NCBI GenBank assembly: GCA_022828595.1
Contig: JAKGHH010000002.1
Span: 65,072,383 to 65,136,382, forward strand
Source of the DNA: Nelumbo lutea
Lineage: Eukaryota > Streptophyta > Magnoliopsida > Proteales > Nelumbonaceae
Direction of reading: 5' to 3'
Length of the DNA stretch: 64,000 nucleotides
The notes below the pieces were generated by a model, which searched no databases, was not told where the DNA came from, and saw only the letters and a list, made by a program, of their open reading frames with translations. The position numbers were made by a program, and so were the translations under genes. Within the stretch, counting starts at the first letter, position 1. Each line of letters starts with the position of its first letter. Positions 11,820 to 24,250 of this stretch are shown piece by piece.

Positions 11820-12030
11820 GGGCTGGTTTGTCCTATTTTTTGAGAAGTACTTCTTCAAGAAGTATTTAAGAAAAAAGCCAACTTGAAGTCACTTTTTCAA
11901 AGAAGTACTTAAAAAAAAATATTTCTTCCCCACTTTTTTACCAAACATCCTTAAGTACTTAAAAACCACTTAGTGATCCCATGTCTTAAAAGAAGTACTT
12001 CTTGTAAGTATTCTCAAACACTACCTAAGT

Positions 12031-12470
12031 AACCGTTTGTGACAGGTGTTCTAATTTTTTAGCGGAGACCCGTGAGATACACAGGATTTATTAATTATAT
12101 TAATATTTTTAATAAAAATGATAAATTATTGCTAATTACTTAATAAAATAATTATGTTTCCCATAGTATCTGTTAGTGTTCTATTTCATCTTTTTTACTT
12201 TATTAATGATCCAATGTTATATTTTTTGTAAATATCACTTAAATATTTAAAATACTTAAATATTAGTAAATATATACAATTAGGCTATAGTCATAATCAA
12301 AATAATCTATAGTTAATTTTTTAGTCATAATTAAATTAATCTAAGCCCGAATTCAAGGTTCTAAAAGCACTATGACATTCTTAATTGGACCAAGCCAAAT
12401 TGGGTACAAACCATGCATGCTTTATCTTTTTGGGTTTTAACTATTTTTAAATAATATTGAATCTAAAAGA
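12031..12470. other. AT-rich intergenic stretch
   Basis: Between the right end of the Harbinger-like region and the hAT element. No ORF, inverted repeat or family signature was recognised. Confidence 0.5.
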
Positions 12471-12478
12471 GTTATGGG

Positions 12479-13036
12479 TAGGGGTGGATGCGAACCGAGC
12501 TTTTCATGAGCTATTCGAGCTCGGCTTGTGAAAAGCTTGATTCGGCTTGGTCCAGACCGAGCTTTGAACTAAATTCGAGTTGGAATACTGAGCTCATTTA
12601 CTAATCGAGTCGAGCTCTAATATTATGCAATTCGGTTCGTTAAGCTTGCGAGCCTATTCGAACCCTATATATATATATAAATTTTATATTTATATATAAT
12701 ATTCATATATAATTATATAATGTATATTTAAATTTATTGGTATACACACTATTTGGTCACTATTGTATTTTATATGTTCTTACTTTATCTAATGCCTGGG
12801 ATGGGAGGGAAAGAAAAAACCCTCGATTGAATCTTGAAGACTTGAACTGCTGAACTCAAACTGGTTTGAGACGAAACTGTCGAACATGAAACTGCAAGTT
12901 TGCAACTGTGAAGACGAGTAGAGAGCAAGTATGAGTGAGATTGTGCGAGTGTGCAACAAGTGAAGATGCCACCGCCGAAGAGGATTGATTACCTACTGTC
13001 TGCGACTTTGCGACTCCAAGTCTTCTTCTTCTTCTT

Positions 13037-13067
<31 letters not shown>

Positions 13068-14768
13068 TTTCGGATTTTCTCATGGATTCTATAGGGACTT
13101 TATGATTTTAGTTCATCTTGCAAGTTGCATCCACGCCATTAAAAAAGGTATTTGAAATCTGTAATTTTTAGTTGAAGAATAATAACATTCATTATGATTT
13201 TCTACAAGTCATTTTTTAATTAGAAAGTTGTTTCCCAAATTAAATTGTAACATGCATGGCTACTTTTTCTTTTATTTTGCTCTTGGTTAGGGTTATTTTG
13301 TTCTCTCATAAACTGAAGTGAAGAAAATGAATGGTTTTGATCACTGATCAGAAATTTTGATATTTTTCTATTTTTGTTTCAATGTAAAATGTTTATGGAA
13401 AACAATCATAATCAGTTTCCCCAAAGAATTTTTCATAGTTGTGAATGAATAGAGTTGGGTTGGATTAAAGTAGTACCTCCAAAATTTCTATAAGAATTAA
13501 GGGTGGATTTGATTTGAAGGAAAAGGGGGGGGGGATTAAAGTAGTACCTCCCAAAAGAATTGCCCATTCTAATTCTAACCATTTGGTTGGGCCGAATGGG
13601 ATTTCAGTTCCCATGAGTTAAGTTTATTTATATGTTTATAAGTTTATTTATCCTGAAATTCATGAGTTAATATATAATAACTAGTTAAAATTTTTTAAGT
13701 TTTTCACCATATAAATGCATGTTTGACATTCTTAAAAGGGACATCATATCTAAATGCATATATGAAATTCATGCTACATATTCCAAACATGAATGGAGAT
13801 AAGTTCAATTTTGAATTTGCATGAATGCTTGGTTTTCAAACTTGGTAACTTAATATGCTTGCCCTTCGTTTCTATACTGTTGATCTCGGAATCTTCATGT
13901 TGTAATCAAACATGCATGTGATGTGCATTTTATTATGGATTGAATATTCTTCTAATTTCTTATGCTGAATTTGGATTCTTTTTGTATATTACATAATCAG
14001 ACAAGTTGTTTTTTCTTTGAAATATTTCTCTGATAAAATATATTTAATTTTGTGTTTTTGAAACTTTTTAGAAAGTCAAAATATCCTTAAAAGAATTGAA
14101 CTCAAAACTTAAATGTTAAGTATATTTATCAAAAAAGAAACTTATATGTCAATTTAATGAGCATTCTTCTGTTTCATTTCTTTATTGAATTTAAGTAAAT
14201 TTTGGAAAATGGTTGAATGTCATTTTCAAAATTCTGGTCTTTTGGTCTGAATGAAGTGTTTCATCTTTGATGTTGTCATTTTAACTTTCTCTAGTCTTTT
14301 GTGTTGACTAGTTAAGTTTCCTCCACGTGCAAGGGACATGGAGGGATACATTATTTTTCCCTCGAAAATGTACTCTTTAAATAATAATTCTGTGATAAAT
14401 GTGTGGCACAAAATTTGCTAGATGGCTTAGCTGGTAATATTCGGTGGAAATAGTTGCCACTTGTGATTTGACTTGAAAACTTGTGTGACCGTGAATTATT
14501 TAGAGGTTGTAAACACTGAGCTTGGATTTGAGCTCAAATTCGAGCTCGGATAGGCTTGGATTCGAGTTTGAATTCAAGCTCGAGTAAGTTCGATTCATTT
14601 TGAGCTTGAGTCGAACCGAGCTCGAATATAAATGTTTTTTTAGCTGAATTCGAACTGATATTTCTAGTTCGAATCTAGCTCGAGGCTGAATCCGAGCCTG
14701 ATGTTTTATTGTCGAGCTGAGCTCGAATAGTCAAATATTCGGCTCAGCTTGGCTCGTATCCACCCCTA
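12479..14768. mobile_element. Non-autonomous hAT element, 2.29 kb
   Basis: Begins TAGGGGTGGATGCGAACC and ends CTCGTATCCACCCCTA, terminal inverted repeats typical of hAT elements. It is flanked by an 8-bp target duplication, GTTATGGG at 12471-12478 and GCTATGGG at 14769-14776 (7 of 8 identical). Both subterminal regions (about 180 bp left, 250 bp right) are packed with GAGCTCGAAT/ATTCGAGCTC-type motifs in both orientations, as expected for transposase-binding arrays. The centre holds a (TTC)n microsatellite and AT-rich DNA but no transposase, so movement would need a transposase supplied in trans. Confidence 0.9.
13019..13066. repeat. (TTC)n microsatellite
   Basis: About 16 uninterrupted TTC units inside the hAT element. 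Read on the minus strand they give a run of Arg codons in a short ORF that is not a real gene. Confidence 0.95.
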
Positions 14769-14776
14769 GCTATGGG

Positions 14777-15952
14777 GGATGGACTACCCTCATTGTGTAG
14801 CTCAATGAACAAAAAGAAAAAAAACAATAAAAGATCATGGGCCAAACTCTGACATGTCTTAACAATTTTTAAGGTTGCTTGGCCTAGTCCAACCCACACC
14901 TCAACTTTTGGGTTGAGATTAGGGGTTGCTTAGCTTGGCCTTATCTGCTAGGGCTGTCATTGGACTCCAAAAGTTTGATACCTTATTAGACTTTAAATTC
15001 AATTATCCCAGATTTAGATGTTAGAATTTGCATCTGATTAAAGGTCCAAATGAAAACCCCAATACCGACCCAAAACTGAAAACCCTCAATCTTCTATTAT
15101 TCTTCCTCTTTTTGTTCAAACCTAAGTTTAGCCACTAGCCTACCAACAAAGCCTCCATCTTCGTTGATTCACTGCCCACCACCAGTACTACTGACGCTAA
15201 GTATTCTCTCCCCTCATCTTTCTTCTTCTTCTTCTTCTTCCCGTTGGTGGACTCTGTTCACTCTAACCCTCCAACTCTGCTAACCAATGTTCTCCCCTCC
15301 TCCTTCTTCTCTTTGGTAGTTGTGGTAGTTCTCTATTTAATGCACAACAAGCTCTCACCTTCTTTTGGTCTTCTTCCCTCTTTCCTTCTCCTCCTCTTCC
15401 TCCTCCTCCCACTGCCCAAACCCTTAAAAATGTGATTCAACTAAATCACTAAATTCTTTAATTCTAATCTCTATATTGTGCAACATATACATTAATTCTT
15501 TGTAGTTTATTTTATTTTAAGTTTTTAATATTTAATTTTTTAACTATTGAAGTTGAAATTAATTAATCACCCATAGTTTTGTAACTTTTGTTTACATGTT
15601 TTCTCAAATTGAAGTTCCAATTTGATCTTTGCTTTAGGCTTTCAGTCCACCAAATTTGGCCAAGATACAAGACAGTCCACCTAGTTGTTCAGTTTTGTAG
15701 GTTCACCTAAGCCCTCTTGAAAGCTTGAAATAGAAATTTAAACTTGAATAAATTGATTTCATATTTTGAATTTAGGTGATATTGATATTGAAATAGTTGA
15801 AAATTGAAATCAATTTTAGCTTATCATGTATGCATTATAATCTTTGAATTGATATTATTGAAATGCCTTTCTGTTGGTAATTTTAGTTAGATTTTTAAAT
15901 AAAATAAAATTTTGTTAACTTTTTTAAATTAAAAATTTAAAATTATAGGAAA
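14777..15952. other. Upstream part of the decayed autonomous hAT element
   Basis: No gene is seen. A possible hAT end, TAGGGCTGTCATTGGACTCC, starts at 14949. A pyrimidine-rich tract at 15180-15420 with TTC repeats gives an open frame of low-complexity Leu/Pro/Ser that looks like 5' leader rather than protein. No matching right end was found beyond 18100. Confidence 0.45.
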
Positions 15953-18087
15953 ATGGAACATACTTCTAGTTCTAAGATCCAGAACAACAACCCATGAGTT
16001 CTACATCATCCACTCATGGAAAGGTTGACCCTATATGGAATCATTTTACCAAAGTCTGTGCTACCAACGGTTCTAAAAGTTATCAATGTTTGTATTGTGG
16101 ATTAAATTACAAAGGAGTGGGAATTAATAGAATGAAGAAACATCTTGCTGGAATCAAAGGAGAGATAGCTTCTTGTAAAAAATTCCTTATGATGTCCACT
16201 TCCAAATGCAAGAATATCTTAAAGAAATTACTAATATAAAGAAAGAGTCTAAGGAAGCTTTTGAACAAATGAACCCTTATGGATGTAATCAATGGTCAAA
16301 GTATTAATACACCACTGTGTATTAGTAGGGGCGATACTTAAAATAGCACGCTTTTATATTTTTTTAGTTTTTTTAGTTTCATTTTCGGGCCTATTTTTAA
16401 CTATGTTTTGCATTAACAAAGGTTGGTTCCTAAAACACTTGTAAATAGGTGTATCATAAAGTGCCTGATATATTACGGGGCATATTGTATCAAAATTTTG
16501 AACCTTGGATGTAATGTAGATGTGAATGAGAAAGAGATGGATGTGGATGTGCAAGAAATAAATTTAACAAAAGTTCATCCAATACACTTAGATGCTAAAG
16601 GAAAACAAAAAGCTAGTTGTGGAATTGAAAATTATTTTACACCTAGAATAACGCCATGATGTCAACAACCTTCTCTAAAAAGTGTTTTAGCCAATAAAGA
16701 GGCTAGTCATCAAGCTAATATGGCTTCTAGGTGGTTTTTTTATTGTTATATCCCATTTAATGCCTTGAATTCAATTTATGTTCAATTCACAATAGATGTT
16801 ATCTTAGCAATTAGTCCTATGTATATGCTTCCATCTTATGATCATATGTAGGCCAATTTATTGAAAAATTGTAAGAAAGAATGTCAGTTGCTTGTTGATG
16901 CTTATAGGGCTAGAAGGGAGGACACAAGATGCATTATAATGGTTGATGGTTGGACTGATATTAGGCAGAGAACTTAAATTAACTTCTTGGTACATTCTCC
17001 TAAAGGGATATGATTTATGAAATCAGTTAATGATTCTGATGTTGTGAAAGATGTAAAGACATTGTTTAATTTGTTTAAGGAGATAGTTGAATGGGTTGGA
17101 CCAAAAAATGTGGTACATATGGTAAGTAACAATGCAGCTAATTATGTGGTAGTAGGGGGTTGTTGAATGAAAAATATAGCAACATCTATTGGTCCCTTGT
17201 GTAGCTTATTGTTTAAATTTGGTTTTGAAAGTTATTGGTAAAGTGGACCATGTGGCTGACCTTGTACAACGAGCTTCTAAGGCAACAATATTTGTATGCA
17301 ATTATGTGTTTTCTTTTGTTGTCTTGGTTGAGTATAAGACCTAGATGAAAGAACATTGTGCACCCAACAACAACTTGCTTTGCTACAACATTCATCACAT
17401 TGAAAATATTTATAATCATAAACATGACTTGCAAGCTTTAATGACAAGTAAACTTACATGAATTCTAAGCTTGTTAAAACTACAAAGGCAAAGGTTGCAT
17501 TATATCGAGAACGTTTGGAGAGTTTTGGTAGAAATATTGTTCTTAATATGTCCAAGTGTATACAACCCAGTAAATCATTTTATAATTTGCATTATTTAGT
17601 ATTTATTTACTTGGAACTTGTGATTTGTTTAGTTAATACTTGATAGAGTTTCTTGTGTTTATTGATTGCTTTTTTGACTTGAAGATGAATGCCAGAGAAC
17701 GTTTGGGATATGAAAGGAATTGAAATGTTTTTGAGCATGTTCATGCAAAGAAAAGGAATAGATTGGAGCATCAAAGACTTAATGATCTTGTATATGTTCA
17801 TTACGACTTGCGCTTGAGAAATAAGTATGAATTTTATTTGAATACTTTTCTCTTCTATTTAATTTAACATGGGATATAATTTGTCTCTTATTGCCAAATG
17901 TAAATCATATCTTCTTAGGCTCTCTTATGAGAAAAGGACTTATGATCCAGTGGATTATGATTTTTGGATAGTTGAAGAAGAATAAACATCAAAGCTTGAT
18001 TTTAAACATTTGGAGAATGTGATTTATCAAAAAGAAGCAATTCCAATAGTTGAACTAAGAGACTCAAAACATCAATCTTCTCAATGA
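15953..18087 (+). pseudogene. Decayed hAT transposase (BED finger, DUF659, C-terminal tail)
   Basis: Starts MEHTSSSKIQ, is interrupted, then runs through a BED zinc finger at 16030-16190 (QCLYCGLNYKG...RMKKHLAG...CKK: Cys, Cys, His, Cys). At 16790-17160 comes a DUF659-like block (PSYDHM, LLVDAYRARRE, IIMVDGWTD, SNNAANYVV), including the conserved Asp of VDGWTD. At 17930-18060 is a C-terminal tail (YDPVDYDFWIVEEE, KHLENVIYQKEAIPIVE). Many in-frame stops and frameshifts break it, so it cannot make active transposase. The order of blocks is that of the plant DUF659 hAT family. Confidence 0.85.
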
Positions 18088-18539
18088 GGTTAGTTTCTTA
18101 CATTATTATACTTTATAGATATTAAGTTATTAACATATATACGGAATAGGAATTGGGATTTGAATTTATTAGGAAGATAATGATGTGATAGGGGTGTGAT
18201 AGAGTTGCTTGAAAGAGTTGATTTGGAATCATTTGGGATTATACTAGTGATGATGGTGGTTATAATTATGATTGAGTCTTGAACTTTGTTGGATTGTTGA
18301 TGTATTTGACTATTTGTTTTCATTGTGGTACATATTGTATTAAACTTTGAAAATTTGAAGTGTTATTTTTATTTTGGATTAACTTTCCTTCATATTTAGT
18401 AATTTTTTTGAATTTTATTTATTATATATATTATTTATTTATTACATCAGCACAGTTTGACCCCAATCGGACCTCTGACCCATGAACCTATGCTTTTACT
18501 TGGTCGATGTCCAATCCAATTCTTTAAACATTGCTTTTC

Positions 18540-19640
18540 TCATTTTTTGAAAATCACAAAAAGTTATTATGAACCCATATGTGGCCAAATTAGTCTAAAA
18601 TTTAATCAAATTGACCATCAATGTACAAATATGCATAGTTTAGGTTAGTAATTCAAGTAAAAAGAGAGAAATGGTCACCTGACACCTACATATTGAAACT
18701 TAGATTGAGAACACTTCACTTTCTAAAAAATCAAGAAAAATTACTGAGTCCATATGAGGCCAAATTAGACTAAATTTTTATCATAAATTTGGGCATCAGT
18801 GTCCAAATATATATTATAGTGGTTAGTAACCCAAGTATGAAGAATACAATGGTCACTTGGCCCCTACATATTGTGAATGAGGGAGAAAAACTTTTCTCGA
18901 TTTTTCAGAACCAAGAAAAATTACTGAACCCATAGGTGGCCAAATTATATTCAACCTTAACCAATTTAGGCCTTGGTGTCTAAATAAACATCATAAGAAT
19001 TAGTAACCCTAATACAAAGGGTGAAATGTTTATTTGACTCCTACATCTTGTGATTTATGGTTAATAATTTTTCTTAGTTTTTAAAAACCAAGAAAAGCTA
19101 TTGAACCCATATGTGGTCAAATTAGAATGAAATTTAATCAATTTAACCATCAGTGTCCAAATATACATCATAAGGCTTAGTAACTTAAGTAAAAGAGAGA
19201 AATGACCACTTAACCCTTATATCTTGTGAATTAGGGAGGAAAACATTTCTTAGTTCTTTAAAACCAAAAAACTTTACCAAACCCATAGGTGGACAAATTA
19301 GAGTCAACCATAATCAATTTGACTATCAATGTCCAAATATACATTATAAGATTTATTAACCCAAGCAGAAAGAGAGGTATGGTAACTTGATCCTTGCATC
19401 TTGTGATTTGGAGTTGATAATTTTTCTCAATTTTTGAAAACCTAGAAAAATTATAGAACCCATATACAACCATATTAGATTCAACTTTAATAAATTTGGT
19501 TGTCAATGTCCAAATCTATATAATAAGGGTTTAGTATCCCAAATATGAAAATAGGCATGACTGCTTGACAGCTCAAGTTAGTGATTTAAATTTGAGAGCT
19601 TTTCTTGATTTTTAAAAATCAAGAAATGTGGTCATTATAC
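18540..19640. repeat. 177-bp tandem repeat, six copies
   Basis: A unit of about 177 bp is repeated head to tail. The marker 'CATATGTGGCCAAATTAG' (with variants) starts near 18576, 18751, 18931, 19108, 19284 and 19461, giving spacings of 175, 180, 177, 176 and 177 bp. Each unit also has 'ccaagaaaaattactgaac', 'gtgtccaaatatacatcataag' and 'gagaaatggtcacttg' blocks. A single copy in the opposite orientation lies at about 25150-25325. The unit length is satellite-like, but the position beside a MULE suggests it is a terminal array of that element. Confidence 0.88.
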
Positions 19641-21051
19641 GGATACATAAACCCAAGTATGGTCAATTTCTTAAGGTACCCCAATGGTTTAGGAAATTGA
19701 CTAATTCTACCCTTACTGTTTACATATTGTCTTAAAGTACCCTTGAGTTTTTTTACATTTATCTAAAACCTCCCTTATGGTTAACTTTCCATCTACTCCA
19801 TTCACATGTGATGTCATGTGACTGATATAGTTTTTAAAAATTCCTAAAATACCCTTTCTCGACATCTTCTTAGAAAAGCTTTTTTATCCCAATTTTTAAA
19901 AAGAGCTCTGGGTAGGGAGAGATGATGAAGTTCTCTATATATTTGAGTTTGATATTGGGAAAGACAGCACCATCACCAATGATAGAGAAGGTGGTAGTGG
20001 TGTTGTCATCATCATTTCATCTTGGTAAAAAAATTAGTTTTCAACAAATTTCAACTGAGGCAAAGTCAGTAGCCGAGCAGAGATTCGCCATTGCTTTCTA
20101 GGGTACTGGGAGGATGCATCCGAAGGGATTCCTTCACTATTGCTTGAAAGTAAGGCAGATTGGGCAGATCAAATCCGATACAAATCAAGTGGATACCACA
20201 ATAGAATTAGTTAACGAAACCCACGGTATTAGAATCTAATACAAATCAGTTCTTTCTGTCACCGTCTCCGATTAGTTTGGGCCCATCGTATGCGCATTCG
20301 TTCAATCCTTTAACTACCTCTTCCAAGACTCCGACTCTTTCTATTTCTTCTAGTTTAAAATGTTTGAACTTTAGAAAGAATAGTTCATTTTACAATAAAA
20401 TTAATACAAAATATTTCAGAAATGGTGAATGGAATAGTAATAGGAACCATCGGATCCTCCTTCCCTCTCCATGACTACAATGGAGGTGTAATAGAATCTG
20501 GACTCTACAACACCAAATTGTATGATTAGTTCAAAGACAAGGACAAGGTCTGTGTAGATTTCTTGCTTTGCTCCTATGGTTTTCCTTTTCTTGTTGCACA
20601 ACCTAGGTGAATGATTTGTGACTCAAACATGAAAAATTTCACCAAGTAGGTGGGTTTTATTTAAGCCTATAAATGGTATTCAAAAATTTGAATTTGAATT
20701 TGAGATCCGAGTTAAACGACTGAATTCGGATAATTCAAACTGAATGAATGGTTGAGTTTGAATATAACATGATTCGATTCGACAAATATTTGATTTGATA
20801 ATATATATTATAAATATATAAATTATATATTTATTTATCAATATCTATGCGATGTATATCGATTTTTTTTATAAAGAAGCATATTAATATATTATTTTAT
20901 TAATAGTAAAAAGACAATATATAATGACTTTTGATAAAGCTATCTTCTATTTTAGTAATAAAAAATTAATGAGAAGACATCCACAATAGAAGCTGTTAAA
21001 GAATTATTTTTTAATATTTTCTAGGGGAAGCCCACCTATTTTAGTCTTAAC

Positions 21052-21534
21052 TAGACCTATTCATGGGCTAGGTAGCTTGATGACCCAACTCATTATAAGT
21101 CGGGCTTGATCATAATTTTAGGCTTGCATGCTCGATCTCGGGCCTAAAGCACCGAGCCCAACTTTCTTTTGGACCGAGCTCAGGCTTTCTCAAAAAAGCC
21201 CATCCCGAATCCGAGCTTGACATGATACTATAAAATATAATACAATATTTTTTCTTTGCTTTTCTTCTCATTTTTTCAAGTAGTAGTGAGATGTTTATTA
21301 TTTTTGAGTTTTGAAGGTTTTTAATATAAATAAAACACTTTTTATTGAATAAAAAAGAAAAAAATTTCTGTTTTCAAATTTTTAGTCGGGCTCGGTCTTG
21401 GGCCTGGGTTTCAGCCTTTATATGAGGGTCAGGCTCGGGCTCAAGACCTAGGCCCGATGGTTGGGCCGAGCTCGAGCTTGAATGTATTCTATTGATACAT
21501 AAACAAAACCTGGCCCGGCCCATGAACAAGTCTA
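21052..21534. mobile_element. hAT MITE, 483 bp, nested
   Basis: Terminal inverted repeats TAGACCTATTCATGGGC and GCCCATGAACAAGTCTA. Target duplication GTCTTAAC (21044-21051) versus ATCTTAAC (21535-21542), 7 of 8. The subterminal DNA is full of 'gggctcgg/ccgagccc' motifs. It carries no ORF and is inserted inside the 19661-22223 element. Confidence 0.88.
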
Positions 21535-21589
21535 ATCTTAACTTTTTCACTTTTTGTCTCCATCTTCATCGTCCTTTTCCAGTTGAAAT

Positions 21590-21614
21590 CTCTCTCTCTC
21601 TCTCTCTCTCTCTC
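21590..21614. repeat. (CT)n microsatellite
   Basis: An uninterrupted run of about 12 CT units next to the right end of the nested MITE. Confidence 0.95.
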
Positions 21615-22223
21615 AATCGGTAGCGGTAGTTGGCATGCCACATATTGACACAACTATCGGTCATGGGTTATTCATAAAACAAGAAAACCAAGTATCTTCT
21701 TGTTTGAAGATGATTACCGGACATTGTGAGCAATTTTTACGAAGCCAACTTCAATAAATTCGACTTTTCAACTAGGTTCTTAAAGACAACGAGTGAAATT
21801 CTGATGTTTGAACCTAAATCAGTTTAGCAAGATAGCAAATTATTACATTACTAGTTGACGCTTCCCCCTTGCAGGTGTGTTTTTCAGTGTGAAGGTAACA
21901 AGCGATCTAGTCAATTGAATTCAAATCGAATTCGGTTGATAAATTTAGAAATCCATCAAATCTCGAATCAAATTCAAATAGTCTTTTATTATTCAGTTTT
22001 GAATTTGAATCAAGTTATATTCGATTCGGGTTTGCTCTGGTTATAGACTTAGTTTTATTTTGAAAATTTGAGGAATAGTGGAGGGCAAATTAGATATTTT
22101 TTTTTTCCGTTAGTATTTAAAGATGATGTCAATTGTTAAAAAATTTGGGGGTATTTTAAGACATTATCTGCACAATAAGGGTAGAGTTAGTAAATTTCCT
22201 AAGGTACTTTAAGAAATTTTCCC

Positions 22224-23319
22224 TTATCTATGTTGTAACATTATGAAGTAAAGAAAATAAAAAAAGTGTCTAAACAAACCATAACTTAAAAGGCTAGGTA
22301 TATTGTTAAATTAAGCATCTTTAATTATCAACATTCCTAAATGTGTACTAAAAAAAGTCACTATTCAAAGAAAAACAAAAGAAAAAAAAAGCTTTATCAA
22401 CATGCATAGAATTCTACTCCAGTGGTCTTTGTCCACTAAGGATAAAACCCAATAATACCCCCCCAAAATATCCTGTACACTTGCCATATAATCTATCTTT
22501 TCCTCTATTGATTTTCCTTCATCCCTTTCTACTTGACTTTGAAATTGTTGCATGGCTTGTACATCTACCGAAAGGGAAACTTTAATTAGGTCTTTTACTA
22601 ATTCAAGAGAGAGAATGAGTTATACATTGAGATTAGAAAACTATAAAATTGTAGATGGTATGTTAACTTGGTTGAGTTGGATGTAAATATGCACTTTGGC
22701 TGTTTTGTTCCTCATTCTACATATATCCCCTAAACCATTGCATTTGGATAACTTGTGGACAATTCACATTGGGAGTAACTATAGTTGATAGACATGGGGT
22801 AGATGATAACCTAGTAGTTGAGGATGAACTACTTGCTCCTACTATAGATGACCTAGGTCTACCTATATATAATAGAACTATTTTTGAAAAGTTGACTATT
22901 CTATATTAAGACTTGATTTATTAGATGTTGGAAGGGGGCTTTTACCCATTTTTGTTGTGTCAAGATTCCTTGCAAATAGAACACCAAAATCGCATAACCT
23001 CACTTCTAGTAGATGATGGACCAATCTTATCCTTCTCCCTCTGCCTATTTTATGTAGTTAGTTTACCAGACATTTTTATTTTTATTTTTTGTTTTATGTT
23101 GGGTGGTCTTATTGTGTTCATGTTACCCCCAGGCCATAGTTTATCTATAGGGATTACATGCACCATGTGGCTAAGTTGTGCGGTAGAACACACTAATTAA
23201 AGCATGCACACAAGGACGACTAACATCCCACACTTGACATGTGTATAATCATTCATCCATCTTTGTTATCATGTTATGTGATCTTCAAGGTTCCTACCTG
23301 TAACTTGATACCCATATTC
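22224..23319. other. Probable downstream part of the MULE
   Basis: AT-rich with short reading frames only. A minus-strand frame at 22365-22553 (with QVERDEGKSIEEKIDYM) may be a transposase-tail relic but has no firm match. Nothing else is supported. Confidence 0.35.
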
Positions 23320-24250
23320 CTTGAAAACACCTTTTTCAATCTATCATCTAATAAACCAACTATTGGGATCGATAAACCTCACTACACCAGACCATGCATT
23401 GAATGACTCCATTCCATTGTTCGTAAGATCATCTGAATTGACCATCAATGCAAATGCATGTCGAGACCAAGTTTTCACAAGTATCTTTCTAAACCAATCA
23501 ATCATGTGATTTTGGATTCATTTGCCTTAGAGCTTTCTTGTGACACTTAAAATCCTAATGCGTGTATGCCTTAATTGTAGTCCAAATTGCATCTTTTAGA
23601 GCTATCCCCTTATATGTCTTCTTAAAATTAATGTATAAATGTCTCAAGCAAAATGTGTATAAGGCTTTAGGCAAACAAATAGCTATACGATTAGTATATA
23701 AAGCTTAGTTACCTTCTACCTATCAAACATTAATGTCCACTGAGAAGCATTATCAATCCTCAATGCATCATGAAATTCAGTTAAAAACCATATGGAATTG
23801 GAAATAAACCCTTATTTCCATCTAAACCAATGGTTGATATATTAGGACATCATTTGGAAGTCCTATTGCCTTCAAGTGGCAACCATCTAACTCAACAATT
23901 TTCCTACACCCATCCAAAACCCCTTTCTCATTGAATCTAAACAAATAAAAACCTGCTTGAATGTGAAGACTTCAAATCCTTATGGAGTTTGAGTTTCTAT
24001 TCTACAAATTAAGCCTAGATTAGCTTCTATCAGAACTCTATAATAACTAGAGAACTTAGCGTAAGAGCCAACATGGCGCCCCCTGATCCTTTCAAGGACT
24101 TTGTCTTGGCCCTATATACCCTCATGGGATGGACATCTATGCTAGATATTTTCATCACTTCCATTGTAAAGGCCCTAATAGACAAATTAGGATCAATCCT
24201 AAACCATTCCTCAATTTATAAGGAAAGCCATGTATTAGTAGCTTCCTTGT
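23320..24250 (-). pseudogene. Decayed MULE (MuDR-type) transposase
   Basis: Reading the minus strand: NGLRIDPNLSIRAF and SSIDVHPMRVYRAK (near 24200-24100), then YYRVLIEANLG, LDGCRKIVELDGCHLKA (near 23910), TFCLRHLYINFKKTYKG with LKDAIWTTIKAYT (near 23640-23560), and DWFRKI...SRHAF...DLTNNGMESFNAW (near 23510-23390). This is the order of the MULE transposase core, including the DGCHLK Asp and the CxRHL motif. Several stops and frame changes make it a pseudogene. The N-terminal zinc-finger part was not recognised. A relic of the C-terminus may extend to about 22365. Confidence 0.8.

Larger units (their letters stand above)
5440..12030 (-). mobile_element. Decayed PIF/Harbinger-type DNA transposon (approximate limits)
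   Basis: The region carries both ORFs expected of an autonomous PIF/Harbinger element on the minus strand: a DDE transposase (6826-7764) and a Myb/SANT-like DNA-binding protein (8312-9138). Both are broken. Sequence at 5440-5620 ('aagtatttg', 'agaagtactt', 'gtttggtaa') and at 11820-12030 ('agaagtactt', 'ttaccaaac', 'gtaagtattctcaaacac') is similar in inverted orientation, suggesting the two ends. The exact terminal repeats and 3-bp target duplication were not established, so the limits are inferred. A 40-bp tandem repeat lies inside the left end. Confidence 0.6.
19661..22223. mobile_element. Element with about 90-bp terminal inverted repeats (MULE-like, non-autonomous)
   Basis: The left end (GGTCAATTTCTTAAGGTACC ... 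CTAATTCTACCCTTACTG ... TGTCTTAAAGTACCC) matches the reverse complement of the right end (GGGAAAATTTCTTAAAGTACC ... CTAACTCTACCCTTATTG ... TGTCTTAAAATACCC) over roughly 90 bp. Long terminal repeats of this kind are typical of Mutator-like elements. No transposase lies inside. The interior contains a short Ser-rich reading frame at 20277-20474 of unknown origin, paired 'gaattcgaat' rich segments near 20690-20790 and 21900-22040, and a nested hAT MITE. No clear 9-bp target duplication was found. Confidence 0.7.

Noticed and set aside
12856..13083. Minus-strand ORF with a run of Arg
   Set aside because: It is only the translation of a (TTC)n microsatellite inside a hAT element.
15244..15435. Leu/Pro-rich ORF
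   Set aside because: Pyrimidine-rich low-complexity DNA upstream of the hAT transposase; no protein signature.
14949..18500. Complete autonomous hAT element with defined ends
   Set aside because: A plausible left end (TAGGGCTGTCATTGG) was seen, but no matching right end or 8-bp duplication was found.
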